Shown piece by piece: positions 55,442-64,000 of a stretch of 64,000 nucleotides of DNA. Position numbers and translations under genes: made by a program. The DNA lies in assembly GCF_020164955.1 (NCBI RefSeq), contig NZ_JAIUHG010000011.1, positions 1 to 64,000 on the forward strand, written 5' to 3'. Below the pieces are notes generated by a model. That model did no database searches. It worked only from the letters and a program-made list of their open reading frames with translations, and had not been told where the DNA came from. The DNA is from Mesorhizobium sp. CA8. GTDB lineage: Bacteria; Pseudomonadota; Alphaproteobacteria; Rhizobiales; Rhizobiaceae. Position 1 is the first letter of the stretch; the number at the start of each line of letters is the position of its first letter.

Positions 55442-56716
55442 CTATTTTAGCTGGGCGACCAGCGCGGCATCGGGAAAGCAGGTGGCGGGCTTGCCTTTCT
55501 TTGCCTGCCAGATGCCGATCGAGCGGCGGGTCTTGAAGCCGGGCAGGCCGTCGGCGCTGCCGACATCGTAGCCCTTGTCCTCCAGTGCCCGCTGCAGAGC
55601 GGCGATATCGGAGCGGTGGAGATCGCCGACCGCGCCCCAGGCACCGACGAAGTTGGCGTCGCCTTTGGCGATGCGGTCGGCGGCATGGCCGATGAACAAG
55701 CCGTAGAGATCGCTGTTGTTGTATTGCTTCAGCACATAGAAGTTCGGCGTGACGATGAAGGCCGGGCCGCTGCGCCCGGCCGGCATCAGCAGGAAACCCT
55801 CGGCCTTCAATTCGCTCGCTGCAAACGCCTTACCATCGACGCGCCGGATGCCCATCGCCACCCAATCGGCGATCTTCTTGCCCTGGTCGGGTCCTTCGAG
55901 AGAGCAGGAGACATTGGTCGGCACCGTCACCTCGGTCCCCCAGCCGCGCCCCCGCACCCAGCCGTAATGGACGAGGTAGTTGGCGATCGAAGCGAGCACG
56001 TCGGGCGTCGAATTCCAGATGTCGGGCCGGCCGTCGCCGTCGAAGTCGACGGCGTGCATCAAGAAGGAGGTCGGCATGAATTGCGGCTGGCCGAGCGCGC
56101 CGGCCCAGGACGATTTCATCGCGTTGACCGGCGCCAGCCGGCGCTCGACGATTTCGAGCGCCGCCAACACCTCGGTGCGGAAGAAATCCTTCTTGGTCGA
56201 CATGAACGCCTTGGTGCCCAGCACCTCGAAGGCGTCGTAGGGCATCTTGGCCGCGCCGAAGCCGGTCTCGCGACCCCAGACCGCCAGCACGATCTCGCCC
56301 GGCACGCCGTAACGCTTCTCGATCAGCCCGAGCACCCGGGCGTTGGCGCCCTCGCGTGTGCGCCCGCCCAAGGTGACGGCACGGATGATCTTCTCGGCGA
56401 AATAGTCGGCAGGCGGGCCGAACTCGGCCTGGTGCTGCTTCTGCGGCGTCGTCGGTTTCTCGCCGGGCAGGACGAGATCGGGCAGTTTCAGGTTCGGCTT
56501 CACGCCGAGGAAGGCTTCGTCGAAGGTCTTTTTCGAGATGCCTTTGGACTTGGCTTCGGGCCAGAGGTCGTTTTGAAGCCAGGCCTGGAACTGGTCGTCG
56601 ATGGGGGCGGCGTGGGAGGGGAGGGTGAACAAAAAAGCCAACGCTGCCAGAAAGAACACAACGGCGAATACGCGGAGGTAGCGTTCCTTCACACCCCCCG
56701 GCTTCAAAGGATGCAT
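55442..56716 (-). CDS. Lytic murein transglycosylase with peptidoglycan-binding domain
   Basis: This 424-residue secreted enzyme cleaves peptidoglycan glycan strands. A signal sequence (VFAVVFFLAALAFLFTLPSHA) is followed by an SLT/MltB-type catalytic domain with catalytic Glu in VWGRETGFGAAKMPYDAFEV and SWAGALGQPQFMPTSFL. A C-terminal peptidoglycan-binding domain (DIAALQRALEDKGYDVGSADG) follows. The start is uncertain: TTG at 56752 overlapping the recR stop, ATG at 56716 or GTG at 56692 are all possible. Confidence 0.9.
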   Translation of the reverse strand: MHPLKPGGVKERYLRVFAVVFFLAALAFLFTLPSHAAPIDDQFQAWLQNDLWPEAKSKGISKKTFDEAFLGVKPNLKLPDLVLPGEKPTTPQKQHQAEFGPPADYFAEKIIRAVTLGGRTREGANARVLGLIEKRYGVPGEIVLAVWGRETGFGAAKMPYDAFEVLGTKAFMSTKKDFFRTEVLAALEIVERRLAPVNAMKSSWAGALGQPQFMPTSFLMHAVDFDGDGRPDIWNSTPDVLASIANYLVHYGWVRGRGWGTEVTVPTNVSCSLEGPDQGKKIADWVAMGIRRVDGKAFAASELKAEGFLLMPAGRSGPAFIVTPNFYVLKQYNNSDLYGLFIGHAADRIAKGDANFVGAWGAVGDLHRSDIAALQRALEDKGYDVGSADGLPGFKTRRSIGIWQAKKGKPATCFPDAALVAQLK

Positions 56717-56748
56717 TCCGGTCACAGCCGTCCCTCTCCCCGATCCCG

Positions 56749-57354
56749 TCAAAACGCCGTCCTCGACCGCAGCGCTGCGGCCAGCGTGCCTTCGTCGAGG
56801 TAATCGAGCTCGCCGCCGACCGGCACGCCATGCGCCAGCCTAGTCACCTTCACCTCGAAACCCGACAACTGATCGGTCAGATAATGCGCCGTCGTCTGCC
56901 CCTCGACCGTGGCGTTGACGGCAAGGATGACTTCCTTCACCTCGCCGCCGGCGATCCGGTCGACCAGCGAACGGATGTTGAGCTGATCGGGACCGATGCC
57001 GTCGAGCGGCGACAGCGTGCCGCCGAGCACGTGGTAGCGCACGTTCATCGCCGCCGCGCGCTCGAGCGCCCAAAGGTCCGAGACGTCCTCGACGACGATC
57101 AGCGTGCCGGCGTCGCGGCGCGGGTCGGTGCAGATCATGCAAGGATCGGAGGTGTCGACGTTGCCGCAGGTCGAGCAGATGCGCACCTTGTCGACCGCTT
57201 CGCCCATGGCGGCGGCCAAAGGCTCGAGCAGTTGCTCCTTCTTCTTGATGAGATGAAGCGCGGCGCGCCGCGCCGAACGCGGCCCTAGCCCCGGCACCTT
57301 GGCCAGGAGCTGGATCAGGCGTTCGATTTCCGGACCGGCGATTCTCTTCGACAT
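56749..57354 (-). CDS. recR: Recombination protein RecR
   Basis: This 201-residue protein works with RecO and RecF (recF is at 4261) in gap repair. It has the N-terminal helix-hairpin-helix ([17 protein letters not shown]), a zinc finger with cysteines in [16 protein letters not shown], and a Toprim domain ([16 protein letters not shown]). It lies near ybaB and dnaX, a widely conserved grouping, although a cell-wall hydrolase gene is inserted between here. Confidence 0.96.
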   Translation of the reverse strand: MSKRIAGPEIERLIQLLAKVPGLGPRSARRAALHLIKKKEQLLEPLAAAMGEAVDKVRICSTCGNVDTSDPCMICTDPRRDAGTLIVVEDVSDLWALERAAAMNVRYHVLGGTLSPLDGIGPDQLNIRSLVDRIAGGEVKEVILAVNATVEGQTTAHYLTDQLSGFEVKVTRLAHGVPVGGELDYLDEGTLAAALRSRTAF

Positions 57355-57403
57355 CGCCCTGATCTAGGATTTTTCAGAGCGGTTTGGAACAGCCAGCAAG
57401 GGC

Positions 57404-57437
57404 ACAGGGCCTGCCATGCTGCCATGGCAGGCCCTGT
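57404..57437. terminator. Perfect 15-bp hairpin between recR and the SleB-like gene
   Basis: ACAGGGCCTGCCATG pairs exactly with CATGGCAGGCCCTGT around a 4-nt loop CTGC. It follows the SleB-like gene stop on the minus strand by about 18 bp. It lacks a T-run, so it is either a rho-dependent 3' end or another repeat. Confidence 0.5.
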
Positions 57438-57454
57438 ATTGGATGAAATCGGGT

Positions 57455-58438
57455 TCAGTTGGTTTCGAGCGGCCGATCCTGGCTGGCGATCATCGCGCCG
57501 ATGGCGTCGGTATTCTCAGGCGTCGACTGGAAGCCCATCGACGCTTCCTGCGGCGCGCTGGGCACCGAAGAGATGTAGCGGCCCTTGAGCGTGCCGCCGA
57601 AACGCGAGGCGTCCGGCTCGGCCATCGGCTCCTGCATCGCCACGACCATCGGCTTCTGCGCGAGGCGGCCGGATTTCTGCGGGGGGGCAGCAGCGGCCGT
57701 CACATAGGTCGCTTCGACCGGAACGATCGCCTTGGCCGGAAGCGTCGGTTCGGCCGCATTCATCGCGGCCTGCTTGGCCGGATCCGGGCGTACGATCGTC
57801 TTGACCACCGGCTCGGCGGAAGCCACCAGCACGGGGGCGGCAAGGTTGATTTTCTGCTGTTTGTCGGAGGCCATAGCGACTATCGGCTCGTCCGGCAGCG
57901 GCTGCCAGTTGCGGCCGCGCTTCTCATAAAAGGCGTTGCCGCCGGCCACCATGGTGTAATGCATGTTCTTGTAAGGGAAGCGCAGGCCGGCGGTGTGGAA
58001 ATACATCGTGTTCTTGAGCTTGGCCTTGCGCTCGCCTTTCAGCACCGCGTTCGCGGCTTCCTCGACGTCGGGCAGCGCCCTGGAGTTCATCGGCCGCGTC
58101 AGCACGCCGGGCGCGAACTGGCCCCTCTCGCCGACGACCTCGCAGATGGTGTTGCCATGCTGGCCCGAGCGCAGCCGGTTCATCACGACCGTGCCGACGG
58201 CGATCATGCCGTCACGGCTCGACCGGTTGGACTCGAAGAACATCGCCCTTTGCAGGCATTCCTTGTCCTTCATCGTATAGGAGCGCGAGCTGAGGAAGCT
58301 CGGCGTGAGGGCGTCGGTCAGACCCGACACCGACATGCCATGGGAGGAAGTGGTCTGGCTGCAACCGGCCAGGAGCAAGGGGGAAGTGACGATGCTGATA
58401 AGCAGCAGCGGCGTCTTCCATCGCGTCGCGATCACCAA
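57455..58438 (-). CDS. SleB-like cell-wall hydrolase, lipoprotein
   Basis: This 327-residue protein has a lipoprotein signal with lipobox LLLAGC near residue 25 and a Hydrolase_2 (SleB) domain with ECLQRAMFFESNRSSRDGMIAVGTVVMNRL and MNSRALPDVEEAANAVL. The Glu in FFESN is the likely catalytic residue. The C-terminal 130 residues are low-complexity, rich in Ala, Pro and Val, with no domain. The start is a GTG at 58438. The upstream 213 bp are somewhat AT-rich and should hold the promoter. Confidence 0.86.
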   Translation of the reverse strand: MVIATRWKTPLLLISIVTSPLLLAGCSQTTSSHGMSVSGLTDALTPSFLSSRSYTMKDKECLQRAMFFESNRSSRDGMIAVGTVVMNRLRSGQHGNTICEVVGERGQFAPGVLTRPMNSRALPDVEEAANAVLKGERKAKLKNTMYFHTAGLRFPYKNMHYTMVAGGNAFYEKRGRNWQPLPDEPIVAMASDKQQKINLAAPVLVASAEPVVKTIVRPDPAKQAAMNAAEPTLPAKAIVPVEATYVTAAAAPPQKSGRLAQKPMVVAMQEPMAEPDASRFGGTLKGRYISSVPSAPQEASMGFQSTPENTDAIGAMIASQDRPLETN

Positions 58439-58651
58439 AAAAGCCTCATGTCCAGATGCCAGCCCGCCCCGAGATGTGGCAAGAATGAGACTCTTTCAGG
58501 CAAAAAGATGGCTAGAAGGTTAGCAACTTCTGGACTTGGGTAAAACTTTATGAATGCCGCGAAATGAGCCCGTGAACATTGCCGGCAAATGGTTAATATT
58601 GCAGCCCGGACTCAATTTCCGTTCATAATCAATTAACTGGCGGACACTGCC

Positions 58652-58975
58652 TCAGAACGGCAATTTCATTCCGGGCGGGATCGGCAAGCCTGCCGTGAGT
58701 GCCTTGGTCTTCTCCTGCATCACCTGCTCGACCTTATTTTTGGCGTCATTGTGGGCGGCAAGGATCAGGTCCTCGAGGATCTCGGCTTCGTCCGCCTTGA
58801 TCAAAGACGGATCGATCTTCAGCGCCTTCATTTCGAACTTGCCGGTCAGCGTGATGCTGACCAGACCGCCGCCGGCCTGGCCGGTGGCTTCAAGCGTGGC
58901 GATCTCGTCCTGCATGGCCTGGAACTTGGCCTGCATTTCCTTCGCCTTGCCCATCAGGCCGAGAAGATCTTTCAT
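58652..58975 (-). CDS. Nucleoid-associated protein, YbaB/EbfC family
   Basis: This 107-residue DNA-binding protein begins [19 protein letters not shown] and ends with the family Pro-Gly-Met-Lys-Leu-Pro-Phe tail. It forms dimers that bend DNA. It follows dnaX on the same strand by about 20 bp, the standard dnaX-ybaB-recR grouping. Confidence 0.95.
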   Translation of the reverse strand: MKDLLGLMGKAKEMQAKFQAMQDEIATLEATGQAGGGLVSITLTGKFEMKALKIDPSLIKADEAEILEDLILAAHNDAKNKVEQVMQEKTKALTAGLPIPPGMKLPF

Positions 58976-58996
58976 CGGGTGGTCCTCTAAATTGTT

Positions 58997-60808
58997 TCAG
59001 ATTTCGTCGTCGTCGGCCGCAGGCTCGACCGGCACTTCGGCCTCGGCCTCTTCCACGTCCGGCACGTCCGGAATGCGCACGTCGATAATCTTGGCGCCGG
59101 GGAAGCGGGCGAGGATGGCCGCGACTGTCGGGTCGCTCTTGGCATCGGAGAAAGCGTTCTCGCGCTTCGTCGTCTCCATCTCGGCCAGTGTCTGGCCGCC
59201 CTCCTCCTTCGACAGCGACACCAGCCAGTTGCGGCCGGTCCAGGCGCGCAGCTTGGAGGTCAGCTCGTTGAGCAGCATCTTGGGCGCGTCGTCGGTCAGC
59301 GCCACGTCGAGACGGCCGGGCTCGACGCGCACCGGCCGGACGCAACGTTTCAGGAGCACCTTGAAGGCCATGTCGCGATTGGCGTCCGCAAGCGCGACGA
59401 TATCGGCCAGCGATTTGACCGGAACGACAGGGGTTTCGACAACCGGCTCCGGTGCTGGGACAAACGCAGCCGGCGCGGGCTGCGCTTCGACCAGGCGCAT
59501 GGTCTGCGCACCGCCATTTGAACCGGGCATCCGGGTCTGCGCGACAGCACTTGCGCCGCCGCCATTGCCGACCGGTGCGCCATTGGCGCGCGGCGCGCCA
59601 TTCGGCAGCGGTCCCGCGCCTTCCAGCGATTTCAGCGCCTCGTCCAGCGTCGGCAGGTCGGCGGCATGCGCCAGCCTGATCAGCACCATTTCGCCGGCGC
59701 TGACGGGGCGGTTGGACGACTGCACCTCGGGAATGCCCTTGAGCAGCATCTGCCAGGTCCGCGACAGCACGCGCACCGAAAGCGTGCTGGCGAATTCGGC
59801 GCCGCGCCGGCGCTCGTCTTCGGAAAGCGAAGCATCGTCGGCTGCCGCCGGCACGAAGCGCAGCCGGGTGACGAGGTGATTGAACTCGGCAAGGTCGGTG
59901 AGCACCGCAGCCGGATCGGCGCCGGTGTCGTATTGCGCGCGGAACTCTGCCAAAGCCGCCGCCACGTCGCCCTTCATGACATGCTCGAACAGGTCGATGA
60001 TGCGGGCGCGGTCGGCGAGGCCTAGCATGGCGCGCACCGCGTCGGCGCTGACAGTGCCGCTGCCATGGGCGATCGCCTGGTCGAGGATGGAGAGCGAATC
60101 ACGGGCCGAGCCTTCGGCGGCCCGCGCGATCATCGCCAGGGCCTCGTCATCGACGGAAATGCCTTCCTTGGCGGCGATCGAGGCCAGATGCCCGACCAGC
60201 GCACCGGCATCGATGCGCCTCAGGTCGAAACGCTGGCAGCGCGACAGGACCGTAATCGGCACTTTACGGATTTCGGTGGTGGCGAAGATGAATTTGACGT
60301 GCGGCGGCGGCTCTTCCAGCGTCTTCAGCAGGCCGTTGAAAGCCTGGGTGGAGAGCATGTGCACTTCGTCGATGATGTAGACCTTGTAACGGGCGGAGAC
60401 CGGCGCGTAGCGCACGCGGTCGATGATGTCCCTGATGTCGTCGATGCCGGTGTGCGAGGCGGCGTCCATCTCGATGACGTCGACATGGCGGCCTTCCATG
60501 ATCGCCTGGCAATGCTCGCCGGGGATCGAAAGGTCGACGGAGGGTTGGTCGACGGTCGCGGTCTTGTAGTTCAGGGCCCGCGCGAGGATGCGTGCTGTCG
60601 TCGTCTTGCCGACACCGCGCACGCCGGTCAGCATCCAGGCCTGGGCGATGCGGCCGGTGGCGAACGCGTTGGTCAACGTGCGGACCATCGGCTCCTGGCC
60701 GATCAGCTCGGAGAAATTCGAAGGGCGGTATTTGCGCGCCAGGACGCGATAGGCGCCGGCCTTGCCGGTCTCCAGGCTTTCCGTCCCCAAGTTTCCGACT
60801 TCGCTCAT
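58997..60808 (-). CDS. dnaX: DNA polymerase III subunits tau/gamma
   Basis: This 603-residue clamp-loader ATPase has Walker A GVRGVGKTTTARI near residue 63, Walker B VYIIDEVHMLS and the sensor segment FIFATTEIRKVPITVLSRCQRFDLRR. The usual three-cysteine zinc knob is not present; only GEHCQAIMEG remains, which I believe is common in alphaproteobacteria. The long C-terminal tau region contains a Pro/Ala-rich linker and an acidic tail. The SRP RNA gene lies directly upstream. No slippery run for gamma production was identified. Confidence 0.96.
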   Translation of the reverse strand: MSEVGNLGTESLETGKAGAYRVLARKYRPSNFSELIGQEPMVRTLTNAFATGRIAQAWMLTGVRGVGKTTTARILARALNYKTATVDQPSVDLSIPGEHCQAIMEGRHVDVIEMDAASHTGIDDIRDIIDRVRYAPVSARYKVYIIDEVHMLSTQAFNGLLKTLEEPPPHVKFIFATTEIRKVPITVLSRCQRFDLRRIDAGALVGHLASIAAKEGISVDDEALAMIARAAEGSARDSLSILDQAIAHGSGTVSADAVRAMLGLADRARIIDLFEHVMKGDVAAALAEFRAQYDTGADPAAVLTDLAEFNHLVTRLRFVPAAADDASLSEDERRRGAEFASTLSVRVLSRTWQMLLKGIPEVQSSNRPVSAGEMVLIRLAHAADLPTLDEALKSLEGAGPLPNGAPRANGAPVGNGGGASAVAQTRMPGSNGGAQTMRLVEAQPAPAAFVPAPEPVVETPVVPVKSLADIVALADANRDMAFKVLLKRCVRPVRVEPGRLDVALTDDAPKMLLNELTSKLRAWTGRNWLVSLSKEEGGQTLAEMETTKRENAFSDAKSDPTVAAILARFPGAKIIDVRIPDVPDVEEAEAEVPVEPAADDDEI

Positions 60809-60913
60809 TCGCCGTCAAAAGCTCCCAGACCGCGACGGAAGGCGGCCGATTCCTGCGCATAGTCTCGCCCGCACGGCTTGGCGCCGTCAATGTCGCGGGA
60901 GAAAGGCGAAGAG

Positions 60914-61014
60914 GTGGGAGGCTGGAACAATGACCCGTTCCGGGCTCGTTAGGGCTGCTTCCTTCCGGACCTGACCCGGTTGGCGAGTGGATCGTCCACC
61001 ACCAACCTCCCGGG
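60914..61014 (-). ncRNA. ffs: Signal recognition particle 4.5S RNA
   Basis: The minus strand carries the universal SRP core GGTCAGGTCCGGAAGGAAGC at about 60957-60976, including the GGAA tetraloop region. The flanking ends pair: GGGAGGTTGG near 61011 with CCAGCCTCCC near 60916, giving a rod of about 100 nt. It is upstream of dnaX on the same strand, where rhizobia usually have it. Exact ends are estimated from the pairing. Confidence 0.92.
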
Positions 61015-61192
61015 CTCCATATCGGCAATTCGGCAGCGAAATGCAAGGGCCGAGCCGGAACCCGCAACCGCATCGAGGCGGAAAGTCCTTCAAATCGATA
61101 ATAGCGGTCAATGAATCGCTTGCAGCCACCTTGCCGCCGCTCTAGCGTTCCGGGTTTGGAAAATGCTTACAACAAAAGTGAAGGAAATGCCC

Positions 61193-61612
61193 ATGCTGCC
61201 TGGCCTTGAGGCCGGATTCACGCTGGACGCCCGGCTGGAGGCGGACAGCGAGCAGCTTATGTGGCTTGGCCTTTGCGAGCTCAGGCTGATGAACGACCGC
61301 CGCTGGCCATGGCTGGTGCTGGTGCCGCAGCGGCCCGGCGTGGAAGAAATCCACGAAATGACGCCGCTCGACCAGACGATGCTGACCTTCGAGACCAATA
61401 TGGTGGCGCAGGCGCTGAAGCGGGTGACCGGCTGCACCAAGATCAACACCGGCGCGCTCGGCAACGTCGTGCGCCAGCTGCATGTCCACGTTGTCGCCCG
61501 CTCAGAGGGCGACCCCGGCTGGCCGGGACCGGTCTGGGGCCACGGCATACGCGAGCCCTACCAGCGCTCCGACATCAGGCGGTTTGCCGAAACGATCAAG
61601 GCGGCGCTATAA
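61193..61612 (+). CDS. HIT-family nucleotide-binding protein
   Basis: This 139-residue protein has the HIT-like segment RQLHVHVVARSEGDPGW. The third His of the usual HxHxH triad is replaced, but the variant is common in alphaproteobacteria. Members hydrolyse or transfer nucleotidyl groups; no substrate is known here. The ATG at 61193 has GAAGGAA at ideal spacing; the ATG at 61187 and an earlier start at 61163 lack a good site. It is followed closely by nudC. Confidence 0.85.
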   Translation: MLPGLEAGFTLDARLEADSEQLMWLGLCELRLMNDRRWPWLVLVPQRPGVEEIHEMTPLDQTMLTFETNMVAQALKRVTGCTKINTGALGNVVRQLHVHVVARSEGDPGWPGPVWGHGIREPYQRSDIRRFAETIKAAL

Positions 61613-61665
61613 GCTGAGCATTGTCCATTCAGCGCCCCTTGTGTCCCTCACCTGCCCGAGTCCCC

Positions 61666-62607
61666 ATGAGCTTTCGCCTGTTTGACGCGCCCTTGCGCGA
61701 GCCGAGCCAATTCGTCGGTTTCGCCGGCAACCGGATCGACCGTCAGTCCGAGAACCGGGCCGACGATGCGGTCGAGAAGGCGCTGGCCGACCGGACCGCG
61801 CGGCTGATGCTGATGCATGCCGGCCGGCTCTACCTCAAACTCGACGGCGGCAAGTTCGACCCGTGGTTCAAGCCGGATGAAAGCCAGGCCTTCGAGGCTT
61901 CGCTCGGCCAAGCAGTGCTGCTCGGCCTTTCAGAGGAAGGCCCTGTGCTTGCGGTGCCCGCCAGCGTCGAGCCGGAAAAGCTGCCCGAAACGATCAAGGC
62001 GATCGACTACCGGTCGGTCTATATGCAGGGGCTGATCGACGAGGCCGCCGCCGGCGCGCTGGCGCAAGGGGCGGCGCTTCTTGCCTGGCACGCCAGCCAC
62101 GCCTTCTGCTCGAAATGCGGCAACCGCTCGGAGATGCGCGCCGGCGGCTACCGGCGCCATTGCCCTTCCTGCAGCACCGACCACTTTCCGCGCACCGATC
62201 CGGTGGCGATCATGCTGACGGTGACGCGCGAAAAATGCCTGCTGGGGCGCGGCAGGCATTTCGCGCCGGGCATGTATTCGGCGCTTGCCGGGTTTATCGA
62301 ACCGGGCGAGACGATCGAGGCGGCGGTGCGGCGCGAGACGCTGGAAGAGGCCGGCATCCGGCTCGGCCGCGTCGTCTACCATGCCAGCCAGCCCTGGCCC
62401 TTCCCTTATTCGCTGATGATCGGCTGCTTCGGCGAGCCGCTCAACGAGAATATCCAGGCCGACCCCAACGAGCTCGAGGATTGCCGCTGGTTCTTCCGGG
62501 ACGAGGTGCGCACCATGCTGGACAGGCAGCATGCCGACGGCCTGATTACACCGCCGAAAGGGGCAATCGCCCATCATCTCATCCGCGCCTGGGTCGACAG
62601 CGAATAG
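61666..62607 (+). CDS. nudC: NAD(+) diphosphatase NudC (Nudix hydrolase)
   Basis: This 313-residue enzyme cleaves NADH/NAD+ and can remove NAD caps from RNA in E. coli. It has a zinc ribbon with CSKCG and CPSC at about residues 148-167, the Nudix box GFIEPGETIEAAVRRETLEE with catalytic glutamates, and the NudC-specific segment SQPWPFPYSLMIG. The ATG at 61666 gives the usual length. It is downstream of the HIT gene by about 50 bp and may be co-transcribed. Confidence 0.94.
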   Translation: MSFRLFDAPLREPSQFVGFAGNRIDRQSENRADDAVEKALADRTARLMLMHAGRLYLKLDGGKFDPWFKPDESQAFEASLGQAVLLGLSEEGPVLAVPASVEPEKLPETIKAIDYRSVYMQGLIDEAAAGALAQGAALLAWHASHAFCSKCGNRSEMRAGGYRRHCPSCSTDHFPRTDPVAIMLTVTREKCLLGRGRHFAPGMYSALAGFIEPGETIEAAVRRETLEEAGIRLGRVVYHASQPWPFPYSLMIGCFGEPLNENIQADPNELEDCRWFFRDEVRTMLDRQHADGLITPPKGAIAHHLIRAWVDSE

Positions 62608-62617
62608 GAGCAGAAGA

Positions 62618-62923
62618 ATGATCCGCCACACCGTCGTGTTCACCTTGAAACATCCGCTGCAGTCGCTGGAGACAAAGCGCTTCCTGCATGACGCGAAGAA
62701 GATCCTGACCGGGATCAAGGGCGTCACGCATTTCGAGCAGCTGCGGCAGGTGAGCCCGAAAAACGACTACCAGTTCGGCTTCTCGATGGAGTTCGCCGAC
62801 CAGGCGGCCTACACGCGCTACAACGAACATCCCGACCATGTCGCCTTCGTGCGCGACCGCTGGGTGCCCGAGGTCGAGAAGTTTTTGGAGATCGACTACG
62901 TGCCGCTGAGCGCGGCAATCTAA
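62618..62923 (+). CDS. Dabb-domain (stress-responsive A/B barrel) protein
   Basis: This 101-residue protein is a single Dabb domain. It starts MIRHTVVFTLKHP and has YQFGFSMEFADQAAYTRYN and HPDHVAFVRDRWVPEVEKFL, the family core. Dabb proteins form dimeric barrels; several function in stress or in enzymes, but no specific role can be given. It lies 10 bp after nudC on the same strand. Confidence 0.85.
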   Translation: MIRHTVVFTLKHPLQSLETKRFLHDAKKILTGIKGVTHFEQLRQVSPKNDYQFGFSMEFADQAAYTRYNEHPDHVAFVRDRWVPEVEKFLEIDYVPLSAAI

Positions 62924-63049
62924 GCGCAGCCGTGGTAAATAAGGTGAGCCGCCTGGCACACTCCTAGCACGGGGCACAACCAATCACGCGCTTGCGATGG
63001 GTTGCCATCCGCTCGTCGAACCTTGCAATTTCTGCTCAAACGCATTACA

Positions 63050-63067
63050 TGTGGCTACGTAACCACA
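63050..63067. promoter_or_regulatory. Probable operator of the Phd/PIN toxin-antitoxin pair
   Basis: TGTGGCTACGTAACCACA is an 18-bp palindrome with only one mismatched pair. It lies 16 bp upstream of the antitoxin start, the expected place for autoregulation by the antitoxin. Confidence 0.6.
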
Positions 63068-63082
63068 TTTGGTGAAATTGAT

Positions 63083-63334
63083 ATGATCACCACGCTTTCG
63101 GGTCGCGAACTCAATCAGGATCTTGGCCGCGCAAAACGCGCTGCCAAGAACGGTCCCGTGATCATCACCGACAGAGGGCGGCCAGCGCATGTCCTCATGT
63201 CGTTCGATGAATATAAACGGCTCACCGGTAAAACGCGGTCGCTCGGTGACATGCTGGCTGCGCCGGAGGCAGGTGACTTTGACCTGCCGCTGCCGCCTCG
63301 CACGGAACGCGCCCAGCCGGTAGACCTTTCCTAA
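63083..63334 (+). CDS. Phd/YefM-family antitoxin
   Basis: This 83-residue antitoxin has the Phd fold: TLSGRELNQDLGRAKRAAKN, then GPVIITDRGRPAHVLMSFDEY. The C-terminal 30 residues, with an acidic stretch and a Pro-Arg tail, would wrap the toxin. The ATG at 63083 fits the family; the frame is open from 63002. Its stop overlaps the toxin ATG (TAATG). Confidence 0.9.
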   Translation: MITTLSGRELNQDLGRAKRAAKNGPVIITDRGRPAHVLMSFDEYKRLTGKTRSLGDMLAAPEAGDFDLPLPPRTERAQPVDLS

Positions 63335-63759
63335 TGCTGTTGCTCGATACCAATGTCGTATCCGAATTGCGAAAGGTATCGAGCGGTAGGGCGCATCCCA
63401 ATGTCGTGCTCTGGAACGAAACCGTCGATCCTGCCGAAACCTTCATTTCGGCCGTGGTTCTGCACGAGCTGGAGATTGGCGTAAGACTGGTAGAACGCCA
63501 TGATGCCGTTGCTGGCAAAGCATTGCGCAATTGGTTGGAAAATGCGGTTCTCACAACATTCTCCGGTCGAATCCTGCCGCTGGACGAGGCAGCCGCCGTT
63601 CAGACGGCGCAATGGCATGTGCCCAATCCCAAACCGATTAATGACGCCTATATCGCGGCCACGGCCTTCACCCGGCGGATGACGCTGGTGACGCGCAACA
63701 TTGGCGATTTCGAGGGAATGGGAGTAGCGCTGGTAAATCCATGGGACGACCAAGCGTAG
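63334..63759 (+). CDS. PIN-domain toxin (VapC/FitB-like ribonuclease)
   Basis: This 141-residue Mg-dependent ribonuclease has PIN-domain acidic residues in MLLLDTNVVSELRK (Asp), LHELEIGV (Glu), NDAYIAATA (Asp) and VTRNIGDFEG (Asp). The pattern is close to FitB-like VapC. It starts at an ATG overlapping the antitoxin stop, a classic type II pair. The target RNA is unknown. Confidence 0.92.
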   Translation: MLLLDTNVVSELRKVSSGRAHPNVVLWNETVDPAETFISAVVLHELEIGVRLVERHDAVAGKALRNWLENAVLTTFSGRILPLDEAAAVQTAQWHVPNPKPINDAYIAATAFTRRMTLVTRNIGDFEGMGVALVNPWDDQA

Positions 63760-63811
63760 GCCTCAACTCATCGTTTCGTGCATGTCTTTGCCCCGACAGG
63801 GGGACACGCCT

Positions 63812-64000
63812 TTAATCCGCTACCTTCCACTGCTCGCGCGAGGCGCTCGCCGGATAGACGCCGAGAATGCGCATTTCGCGCGAGAAGAAGCGCAGCTCGT
63901 CCAGCGCCAGCTTGACCAGGGGGTCGTCCGGGTGACCTTCGATGTCGGCGTAGAACAGCGTCGCAGTGAAGGCGCCAAGCTGGTAGCTCTCCAACTTGGT
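63812..64000 (-). CDS. pheA: Prephenate dehydratase, C-terminal ACT domain (partial)
   Basis: Only the last 62 codons are in the window; the 5' part lies beyond 64000. The sequence TKLESYQLGAFTATLFYADI followed by EGHPDDPLVKLALDELRFFS and RILGVYPAS is the ACT-domain end of PheA, which makes phenylpyruvate and is feedback-controlled by phenylalanine. The reading frame is open to the window edge with no stop. Confidence 0.88.
   Translation of the reverse strand, partial: TKLESYQLGAFTATLFYADIEGHPDDPLVKLALDELRFFSREMRILGVYPASASREQWKVAD

Overview
This window is chromosomal DNA from an alphaproteobacterium of the order Rhizobiales, most likely Mesorhizobium or a close relative. The evidence is high GC, the contiguous order rpsT-dnaA-dnaN-recF, an Irr regulator beside fabA-fabB-fabI, the long block pnp-rpsO-truB-rbfA-infB-rulR-nusA-rimP followed by trmB-metK-XRE-lnt-corC-ybeY-phoH-miaB-plsC-rimI-tsaB, and several palindromic intergenic repeats of the Rhizobiales type. 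No rRNA, tRNA, CRISPR array, prophage or complete insertion sequence was seen. The only structural RNA recognised is the SRP 4.5S RNA next to dnaX.

Layout. 1-70 looks like the edge of an insertion sequence. 215-5427 holds rpsT, a long dnaA leader with two near-consensus DnaA boxes, dnaA, dnaN and recF. 5489-9402 holds a MoeB-type adenylyltransferase, a GNAT and a two-subunit aconitase-X dehydratase in one tight operon, facing a D-2-hydroxyacid dehydrogenase. 9672-15788 holds a secreted SH3 protein, a frameshifted DUF4260 gene, irr, fabA-fabB-fabI and a GGDEF-EAL gene broken by two frameshifts. 15877-40534 is mostly minus-strand housekeeping: rRNA methylation, RNA decay, translation initiation and ribosome maturation, tRNA modification, SAM synthesis and envelope lipid and lipoprotein work. 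A GNAT/DUF1778 toxin-antitoxin pair sits between trmB and rimP.

40661-46634 is a minus-strand iron cluster in the order imelysin, bfd, bfr, di-heme oxidoreductase, second imelysin, DUF1513. A perfect 17-bp palindrome matching the Irr-box (ICE) motif lies upstream, in the region shared with a divergent ferredoxin-reductase-like flavoprotein. Irr itself is encoded at 10762, so regulator and likely target are both in view. 48309-55177 is a dipeptide/oligopeptide-type ABC transporter with a gabT-like aminotransferase. 55442-60808 holds two cell-wall enzymes and the recombination/replication set recR-ybaB-dnaX, followed by ffs. 61193-64000 holds a HIT protein, nudC, a Dabb protein, a Phd/PIN toxin-antitoxin pair and the 3' end of pheA.

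The most notable observations are: trmB appears to start at CTG inside a CTGA overlap with metK; a 146-bp palindromic element supplies the stop codons of both convergent genes that flank it; another dispersed repeat is translated as the C-terminal tail of TsaB; three single-base frameshifts occur in two genes; and the iron cluster has a probable Irr operator. I found no clearly new multi-gene defence or biosynthetic system. Most of the window is conserved core genome.
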